DNA of 45,324 nucleotides. Source: Cylindrobasidium torrendii FP15055 ss-10. Its lineage: Eukaryota; Basidiomycota; Agaricomycetes; Agaricales; Physalacriaceae. Under the pieces are notes generated by a model. It ran no database searches, had not been told where the DNA came from, and saw only the letters and a program-made list of their open reading frames with translations. Both the position numbers and the translations under genes were made by a program. The DNA is taken from NCBI GenBank assembly GCA_000934385.1, contig KN880629.1, positions 1-45,324 of the forward strand, in the 5' to 3' direction. Positions 37,827 to 45,324 of the stretch are shown here, in pieces; position 1 is the stretch's first letter; every line of letters begins with the position of its first letter.

Positions 37827-39634
37827 TCAACCGTCGATGCCGTTGGCGACAATGGCGGCAACAAGTACGTCCAGTGCCGCCATTTGACCCCATGTCGTAT
37901 ACGCTTGTGCTGGACCTGCCCAAGCCGACGAGTATTCGTTATCGCCATCCGATGCTAGGTCAAGCAGAGCGTTGTACTGTGTTCGAAAGACCTGAATAAA
38001 AGAAAATAGCAGAGAAGTGAACAAGCGTACCTGCACGTCAACGTAGCTGTGGATCAGGATGCTAAGGCTCTGGTTCTGCGTGCGCCTGTATGCCTCAATG
38101 AGACCGCGGATGAGCACGGCTGGGTGAGCGTTAGTGGTGGTTGCAGTTACATTGATGAATGTCATACATTTGAAGCCGACGCCGTCGTTGTTGCTGTCTG
38201 GGCTAGCACCTTCGGTAATAATGCCGTCAGAACCTTGCCATGGGCCGTTCTTCACGCCAGTGGCAACGAGGTTGAGGAGACTGCCATACCATGGTCAGTG
38301 GATTTTACAGCGTCGAAGAAACGAGACATACAGCGTGTCCCATTGCGAATCGCCAGTGACGCTGGTAAGAATGCTCAAACCTTCGATGAATTTACCGGTG
38401 TTGTAGGTGAAGCGCCAGCCATCGGGTGACCGCGAGCAGTCGTGTGCGTTGACACTATCCAGGACGATGTTGTCCCGGATGTTAAGCCTCTTGATCCAGT
38501 TGGCGCTGCGAATGGCAGCATCGGTGTACTTGGAATCACCAGTCAAATCGGCCAGATGGGCGGAAAGGCTACGGGAGGAGTCAGCAGTTGGTCCACGGCT
38601 ACTACAGCGCAAGATCGTACGCAGTGTAAAGACTGGAAAAAAGGAGGTCAGTAATATTTCAGGCATATGATGGTGTGCGAACCCGGTGGTGATAGAATTG
38701 ATGCCTTGGTCATCCGAGGTTGGTCGCTGGTACGCATTGGTGAGCTCAAAAGTGTTAACGCATCTGATGCACATACCCAGAAGACACCTCCTTCCATCGA
38801 TTGGCCGTCGCAAGACCCGGCAAGAGAGTAGCTCTTCAAAGGATGGCTTCCAGCCGCCGCGTTGGCAGCAGTGACCACACTGTGCTATGCGTGAGTAGAA
38901 GGACCTGGGACATGAACAAGGTGACCCACTAGTCCGATACGTGTGTCCATGTATCAATCGCGTAGTTGAGAAGGTTGCTGTCCTGCAAATGAAGGTATGA
39001 GAAACATGCGGGGTGCACTGCTCGACAGTAGGACGCACTCCATAGGTACGGTACGCATATACCGCCGCGGAAGCCCACCACATAGCATCATCGTTATACT
39101 AAGCAAGTGCAACTCTCAGAGGTATGTCCTACCCAGCGCTCGACAGAAACGTACCCTGAAGCAGGATAAATGTTTGAGTGAGTAAGCAAATGGTGTGAAC
39201 GTACTGATATTTGTCGTAGTGAGCGTTCTGAGAGAACGCAGTCGTCAACATGCTGGTCACGGTGGACTGGTATGTGGTCGTGCCGGAAAGGTCGTCGTGA
39301 AGAGCCATGGGCGCATACACATTGGCGGATTGCCAAAATCCAATACCTGGTTTCGCAGTCAAAACGCGTCCTGGACGCGAACTGTGAGCCTATTGCGTAC
39401 CAGAGTACTCGGCATTGGAAGTGTCCAGGCTCTGTTGGATTCTGTCGATGGCAGCCTTGGACAAGGCAATGCGCTCGTCGATGTGGCGGTCAGTGGAGAA
39501 TTTCTGGGAACCTGGGTCAGCACTCCCACGATTGTTCGAGCTCGACGCACCCTCCAGGACAGCGGCACACCCAAATCCTGAGCATTGACCGTGCTCAATG
39601 CGACTGCAGCAAAAACCAAAGAAGAAAGAATCAT
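37827..39634 (-). CDS. Secreted glycoside hydrolase family 76-type protein
   Basis: A minus-strand multi-exon gene. The signal peptide MILSSLVFAAVALSTVNA is followed by QDLGVPLSWRKF after splicing an intron at about 39500-39550. Then come FWQSANVYAPMALHDD, an NDDAMWWASAAVYAYRTYG segment containing the Asp-Asp pair that is catalytic in GH76, GGVFWVCASDALTLL, SANWIKRLNIRDNIVLD, DGWRFTYNTGKFIEGL and a C-terminal WGQMAALDVLVAAI. GH76 enzymes are endo-alpha-1,6-mannanases, and fungal Dfg5/Dcw1-type relatives act in cell-wall GPI-protein anchoring. No GPI signal is seen here at the C-terminus, so a secreted hydrolase acting on alpha-mannan is more likely. Exon borders between 38650 and 39200 are approximate. 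Confidence 0.87.
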
Positions 39635-41109
39635 GGTGGTAAAAGAAAGACAAGAATCTGGCCAGAGCCGCCGGGGAGATGTTTGGGTTTTATAGCAATC
39701 CGCGCCGCGTGCCGTATTTTGTTTACATGTTTGAAACAAGGTTTTTGATGGCCATATAAGGTGCTCGACCGAGTGTAACCTAGGCGGCTAGGGCGGGTTT
39801 CATAGTCTCTCATCGCAAACGGGACCAATGCAAATTGAGCACTGCTGAAAGTAGTGGTGTCTACAAGAGGCGCTGTTCTCTGACCCTCAACAAGGACCCC
39901 ATTAACCTGTAAGCAAACGGACTCTGAGCCATTGACTATTTGTAGCAGCGACGATATTTGCCGCGTACATTCAGATATAGCGCTCGTTCAGCGCCGAGGG
40001 CTGGGCGCTGTGATGTGAGTGGTGCAAGGTACCTACCTGGTCGTCGTATGCTACGAAGTACACTGAATCAGTTCGTACCTCGAGTTCGAGCTTCTCAATT
40101 TGCTGCCCACCCATCTGGCATACACTTTCCACACGGTTTTTACATCAACACAAGACTTGCAAACATAGAATATGTTGGGTTGTTGAAGTATTGCTGGCAA
40201 CACACCTGCAACACACGATGAAAGTCTGTACATGAGAGATTGGAATGGGCCAGAAGGGGCAAAAACAGCATAATATTGGCTTTCAGAAGTGAAGGTACCA
40301 GATGCGCCTTCGAATGTCGAAAGGTTCGATTAGGCGCTGACCCCCTTGACCATGGCGGGCCGGGGAAAGTGAATAGCTTTTGGACAATGATCCTACCTGT
40401 GCGGCGTCGGCCGTCTCTTTGAGAGACCACAAGAACGGAGAAATGCTGTACACCGTGCTCCTTGCACAAGCTCAAGACCTCAGCACCCAAAGAAATGGAG
40501 TGACCATTGTATGCAGTTACGGAAGCACCCACCTCAATGCAAAGGTAAAAACAAGTGAGTATAGACTGACGACTTTCAGCACGCCGTGCACTGCGTCTGC
40601 TACAAAGGGCCGTGCAATCTTACGTGGAAGGAATTAAATACGCTTTTGAGCCGTTGTTTCGTAGGGAATTTGAGCTCAGCCTGGCAGGCCATGGTGGTAG
40701 CAGTCGTCTCTTTCGTAGTTCTGTCAAAAGCTAAACTGAGAGCGATCGTGCTGGCAGAAATATCGTTGGATAGTGCACACGCAAACCGTTGGGGATGATT
40801 GCTGCTTGGTTATTCGTAAGCGTAGTCGACAGAAGTGCTGAATGGCAGTCTGAGTTGGATCAGGTCAGCGTGGCCCAGCGGGTAGCGCGCGCTTTGATCC
40901 GCACGCAATTGATACTCAGATCAGCGGAGCGCGCCACCCTGCCTTCTGCCTAACACTGCCAAATAAGTGCTGAATCTTCCCTTTGCTCTCCCAGTTCCTC
41001 ATACTCCCTGGACCGCGTTTCCGTATTTCCAGACTCATTCTACGAGATACCTTGGAAAGTGGTCATTCAACTGCTCTTGGCATTTTAGATCAGGAGGCAA
41101 GATACTGCC
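39635..41109. other. Gene-poor divergent region between GH76-type and PP2C genes
   Basis: About 1.48 kb. It contains two promoters. Several frames of 60-130 codons occur on both strands (for example 40140-40532 minus) but none shows recognisable motifs or a coherent spliced reading. A hairpin with a tRNA A-box-like segment is listed separately. Confidence 0.45.
40880..40939. repeat. Imperfect 20-bp inverted repeat (hairpin) upstream of PP2C
   Basis: The left arm GGGTAGCGCGCGCTTTGATC and the reverse complement of the right arm GATCAGCGGAGCGCGCCACC agree at most positions, leaving a loop of about 19 nt. It lies about 170-230 bp before the PP2C start. The left flank (TGGCCCAGCGGG) resembles a tRNA A box, but no B box follows. 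Confidence 0.5.
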
Positions 41110-43197
41110 ATGGTTCGTGCTCGTGTTCTGCTGGTTTTCTCTAGTGTTAATCGCTGTGCGTTTGCTCGTAGGGTCAAACACTCTCCTCTCCAGGTTAGAA
41201 AAGCCATATCGATGTCTTCGTTCGATTTTAATGCGGATGCATAGCGACGAGCAAAACGTCAGAGTCTGGTCAGAACAAGGAATATGCGTACTGTGTCACG
41301 GAGATGCAAGGATGGAGAATAAGTGCGTACCCATTCTTTCTTTACAACAATCTCGTCGTCTCAGACGGTGTGCGTTGCATTTTGGAGCTGATCCTGTTTT
41401 AAAACAGCTATGGAGGATGCGCACGCGATGGTCCTAAACATGGACGAGTCACCCGAATCTAAGAACGCATTTTTCGCAGTATACGACGGACACGGCGGTA
41501 TGTGTACAATGACCTTGCGATTCGCCTCAAGCTGACTGCAATGCCAATAGGGAGTACTGTTGCAAAGTTTGCTGGCGAGAATGTACACAGGCGTCTTGCG
41601 AATGAGGAGGCATACAAACAGGGAAACTATGAGGAGGCTCTCAAGCGCGCGTTCCTAGGAACTGACGAGGAAATGCTCGCAAGTAAGAAAGAAAGCCGCG
41701 TCACTATCCTGTCTGCTTACCAAACACCACCTCAGATCCGGCGCACCCTAGGGATCCATCTGGATGTACCGCCGTTGCAGCTCTTATCACGAAGGACAAG
41801 ATCTATGTCGTACGTATCATATCTTTGCGCCGCCGACCCAAAGCTTAGAAAGGTACTTCTCAAGGCCAATTCTGGTGACTCGCGTGCAGTCCTCAGCAAC
41901 AAAGGAGAGGCCAAGGCACTCAGCTTCGACCACAAGCCGACAAATGAAGGCGAACGCGCACGCATCACCGCAGCGGGTGGATACATCGAATACGGTCGAG
42001 TCAACGGTACTGAACATTCTTCCATGCCACCGCCGTGCTGATCGGTACCGACAGGCAATCTTGCGCTCTCCCGTGCACTTGGTGATTTCGAGTTCAAGAA
42101 AAACTACAGCCTTTCCGCAGAGAAGCAGGTCATAACTGCGGATCCAGAAATCACGGTTCATGAGAGAACTGAGGAAGACGAGTTCGTCGTTATTGCTTGC
42201 GATGGTGTGTGACATACTATCTATCTCGTTGACCATTCTGATTATTCTCCAGGTATTTGGGACTGCCTCTCGTCACAACAGGTTGTCAATTTTGTACGCT
42301 ACCAGGTCTCGGAGGGAAAAACCTTGTCAGAGATAGGCGAGAATATGTGCGAACATTGCCTTGCCCCCGATACAACATCCGGCGCCGGTATTGGGTGCGT
42401 AATTCATCCCTACACTGGTGCCGTACCCTCACCTTGCCACCAGCTGTGACAACATGACCGTCCTCATCGTTCCCATCCTACACGGTCGCACACTTGAGGA
42501 ATGGACAAGTTGGGTAACTACCCGGGTCAAGGACCAGTATGGCTACGCTACACCTGATAGTCTGCCCCAGCTTTACGCCCAGAGTCGTCTTACGGCCTTC
42601 AGGGCACGAAGGGAAGCTCAGGAGGCCAGAGAGCGACAGCGCCAGGATGCGGGAAGTGACCAAGCAAGTCTCAACGGCTTCACAGGCCCTTCGTCGCTCA
42701 GCGCATTTGCTCGCGTGCTCTCAAGTACAGGTGGCCTCTCCTTCAGCCCGACTGGAGGTATTCAGGGTGGACTCATGTTTGGTGGGGATGATAGTGAAGA
42801 AGAAGATGAGGGGGATGACGATGTACGCATGTCTTTTGTGGACAGTACAAAGAACCTGAAAGATCAGCTTGAGCAGCTCGAACACGACAGTGACGAGGAG
42901 ATGGCAGATCACTCGGACTCCAATTCCGCGACAACGGACCATATCGAAACCGCACAAGTGAACCTAGACGTTCTCGAAGACCAGATCCCTCTTACCAATG
43001 GAACGTCTGTTGCGGGTACCCCATTCGCGCCACCCCGGGAAGAAACACCGCCACCCCCGCCGCAAAGTCAGGTTAACGGAGACGCCAAGCCCGTTGAGCA
43101 GCTCAAATCGCTTCCAGGAGGTGATGCGCCCAGCGCTGCCGTCAAGGCAGAAGGTCTGATGGATACGAGCGAGGACCCGCTGAAGGCGGCGGCGTAG
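41110..43197 (+). CDS. PP2C-family serine/threonine phosphatase (Ptc2/3-like)
   Basis: Nine exons. The first coding exon is only ATG (41110-41112); the second is 22 nt (41172-41193) encoding GQTLSSP. Joined they give MGQTLSSPATSK, the N-terminal myristoylation-type start seen in this subfamily. Catalytic motifs: YCVTEMQGWRITMEDAHAM, FFAVYDGHGGSTVAKF (metal-binding DGHGG), SGCTAVAALIT, ANSGDSRAVL, SFDHKPTNEGERARI, LALSRALGDFEFK, VIACDGIWD and CDNMTVLIV. The long C-terminal region is acidic and Pro/Ser-rich. Members dephosphorylate stress MAP kinases, cyclin-dependent kinases and checkpoint kinases in other fungi; the target here is inferred only from family membership. All metal-coordinating aspartates appear present. 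Confidence 0.95.
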
Positions 43198-44856
43198 TAT
43201 GTATATGTGTGTACACTGTAGTATCTGTACAATACCTTTTTCTTATTTCTTTCTGTCTCGCGCTCGATGGTTCGTTCATGTCATATATTCTGGTTTCCTA
43301 GCTGGTGGACCGTGTCGCTTGTCGTCTGTCGTACTCTTTATACAGTATACCTGATGTAGCATTTGTGCACGCCTCACATGGACGGTGTTTACAACTTACG
43401 TATGCATTGTAATTATTGGACCAAACCTCTAGCAAAAACCGGCTACGAGTACAACGGGATGCCATATATTTCCGAGTCGACGGTGCCACTTTCAACATAC
43501 CTGCTTTGCTGCTTATGTGGGGGAGGGCGAGACTTGGAATATAGCCCTCGGATCGTAGCTGGGAAACCACCATCATGTCACACATGTGACTACGCGCAAT
43601 ATAAACCTGACGAGTGATTGGTAGCCCTCTTATCCTTTGGAAAATATCTTTGTAGCGTTAAGTCTTCAATTCAAAGATATCCTATCGCTGACGCTGATGC
43701 TGAATAGGTTATGGTACACTCGTAAACCTATCGCAAACCTTTCGACCCCGTCGGCTACTCGTTAAATACGGAAATGAGATTATCCGTCAGCGATATTTGG
43801 GTCACAACTTTTGAAAACATTCAAGCAGGCCGCGAAGGCTCACGGGCGATTTTGACGCTGTCAACTCGAAGTGATCGATGATCGTACACCTTTAAAAGCG
43901 CATTTGGTACTGGAAAGTTATGCATTCACTATTCTGTCAATTTCGCCTCTAATAATATTTGTTTAGAGGATTATCTATGCAATTCAAAGCGTTGAGAGCA
44001 CAGAGGATCAACGTGTGTAATTAGCCTTGACAGAGGGCCAACCTAGCACTACATCGTCTCATTCGGTCTGATATGAGGACAGAGATAATTTTCACGACAT
44101 GAAGAGAATATTATACACAGGAATCTTCCCGGTTATACGCACAGAGCTCCGCGGATGCTTCACAACAATTGGTACAAGCATGTCACGGTCGTGATCGTAT
44201 CACCGTAAGGCTTGTCACGAGCTTGGTAATACACGTTTCTCGGGTTGAAGCGAGCATCAGCGCAGCAAATAAAATAGTAATATGTTATTTGCATACAGTG
44301 TTACCTAGGTTGGGTGAAAAAACTGCTGTACTCCTGGCCACCATGCCACTGCAAGATGGACTCTGTGACGTCCAATCGACAGTGGATGAAGATTTCATCG
44401 CACGAACGCCAATGTGAGAAACACGAAAAAGGACAGGAAATTTCCTGGATGGCCACGAGCAAATTTTATGACATTATCAAGCTTACAATCAAGCTTAGCT
44501 TATGGAGCAGAGTCCCCTTTCGACTTGGTGAAGTAATTATCGGAAGTCAAAGTCATTGTTCCGCCCACGGCACGGGGCGTCCGGAATACTGATGCAAACC
44601 AGATATGTAGTTTCAATAGCTTTGTCCCTGCTCCAGGTGCTCAACTAGCGAACTCATAGCGGCAATTGTGGGCAATTGATACAACTGCGACTTCGATCTG
44701 ATCGCCGAGCCTCAGCATGTCCTCTTCATCTTCTTCCTTTTTGCTGGACTTCGAGTGCAGTGGAACACGGATCAACCGTATGCGGTGCAGAGAATACTGA
44801 CTCTGGACATCGGCATGACCAGGGTGCGTATGAGCAGCCACTTGCATGCAACAGAA
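43198..44856. other. Gene-poor region between PP2C and the inverted-repeat element
   Basis: About 1.66 kb, AT-rich, with only short unrecognised frames (for example 43363-43617 plus and 44169-44417 plus). The left end holds the PP2C 3' UTR. A small direct repeat, ATCAAGCTTA, occurs twice near 44470-44500. No RNA gene was identified. Confidence 0.45.
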
Positions 44857-44897
44857 TAGAGTGTATTAGGCGCAGGACAATGTTTGCAAACTCGGGG
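44857..44897 (+). repeat. Left terminal inverted repeat, 41 bp
   Basis: Exact reverse complement of 45284-45324. Confidence 0.9.
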
Positions 44898-45167
44898 CCA
44901 CTGGCCAAAGAATCAAGGCTAAACTGTGGCCAAAGAAAGGTCAAATTGAGGTGAAAGTTGGAGGTGAAAGCGAGGCCAAATTAAGATGAAAGTGAAATCA
45001 AATGGAGACGATAGGAAGGCAAAAGGATAGCGAAAAATATGCAAAAATAAGTCGAAAAGCCGCTGTTTTTGCACGTACTTCTTCATCCAGAGGTCCCATG
45101 TTGTGCTAAACCAGCATTTTAACGAATTCGGGCGGCATTGTTCTCAAAAGGGACGTTCATGCAACTC

Positions 45168-45263
45168 AACCTGAAGCCAAATCGCGGCCACCTTGAGGTC
45201 AAATCGCGGTCAACCAAAGTCAGATCGCGGCCAACCTGAAGTCAAATTGCGGCCAAATTGCGA
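45168..45263. repeat. Degenerate ~22-bp tandem array inside the element
   Basis: Four units of 21-22 nt and a partial one share the pattern AACCTGAAGTCAAATCGCGG with substitutions. Related GGCCAAA/GGTCAAAT motifs occur, less regularly, in the left interior (44900-45010). Confidence 0.75.
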
Positions 45264-45283
45264 CCTGACTTTTGGCCAATCTA

Positions 45284-45324
45284 CCCCGAGTTTGCAAACA
45301 TTGTCCTGCGCCTAATACACTCTA
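45284..45324 (-). repeat. Right terminal inverted repeat, 41 bp
   Basis: Exact reverse complement of 44857-44897; its last base is the last base of the window. Confidence 0.9.

Larger units (their letters stand above)
44857..45324. mobile_element. Non-autonomous terminal-inverted-repeat element (MITE-like), 468 bp
   Basis: The outermost 41 bases at each end are perfect inverted repeats: the left end reads TAGAGTGTATTAGGCGCAGG and the right end ends CCTAATACACTCTA. Similarity continues a little further inward (TGGCCAAA). There is no coding frame inside. The flanking TA at both ends fits a TA target duplication as in Tc1/mariner-like elements, but a TA belonging to the repeat cannot be excluded. 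The interior has several GGCCAAA/GGTCAAAT-like subrepeats. The right end coincides with the window end, so the sequence beyond it is not seen. Confidence 0.85.

Noticed and set aside
40862..40935. Possible tRNA gene
   Set aside because: An A-box-like segment is present, but there is no B box (GGTTCGA-type), no plausible anticodon arm and no 7-bp acceptor stem.

Overview
The window reads as a nuclear genomic segment of a filamentous basidiomycete, most likely an Agaricomycete. The evidence is gene-dense DNA with many short introns (about 45-60 nt, GTGCG/GTAAG-like donors, CTAAC/CTNA-type branch sites), a DUF6593-type protein, a secreted pepsin-like protease, a GH76-type hydrolase, and Ras, BBP and PP2C proteins of typical basidiomycete form. 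No bacterial, plasmid or viral features are visible. Nearly all genes are interrupted, so coordinates span the first to last coding base including introns. Splice junctions were inferred by hand from reading frame and family similarity.

Layout, left to right: secreted aspartic protease (+, 5' end unresolved); DUF6593 protein (+); mitochondrial GGQ peptidyl-tRNA hydrolase of the ICT1 type (+); Ras GTPase (+); complex I assembly factor CIA30 (-); a single reading frame joining cystathionine beta-lyase to mevalonate kinase (-); RPB5 (-) head to head with SWD2 (+); DEAD-box helicase DBP6/DDX51 (-); an ankyrin-RCC1-BTB protein related to IBtk (+); zinc alcohol dehydrogenase (+); SET-domain protein (-); dolichol kinase SEC59 (-); uracil-DNA glycosylase (+); poly-Q/leucine-zipper protein (-); TFIIH helicase XPB/SSL2 (-) head to head with branchpoint-binding protein BBP/SF1 (+); secreted GH76-type enzyme (-); PP2C phosphatase (+). 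A gene-poor tail of about 2 kb follows, ending in a small terminal-inverted-repeat element whose right end is the last base of the window.

Most genes are conserved housekeeping functions (transcription, splicing, repair, ribosome rescue, glycosylation, isoprenoid and methionine metabolism) and do not form a cluster with one shared task. Two tight head-to-head pairs (RPB5/SWD2, 61 bp between start codons; XPB/BBP, 147 bp) probably share bidirectional promoters.

The most unusual item is the cystathionine beta-lyase/mevalonate kinase fusion: one stop-free exon runs from the conserved C-terminal part of the lyase into the kinase ATP-binding motif with no methionine between. Other points of note are GC-AG introns (one of them needed to avoid a stop codon in RPB5), a PP2C start codon isolated on its own exon before a 22-nt micro-exon, and the non-autonomous inverted-repeat element at the right end.
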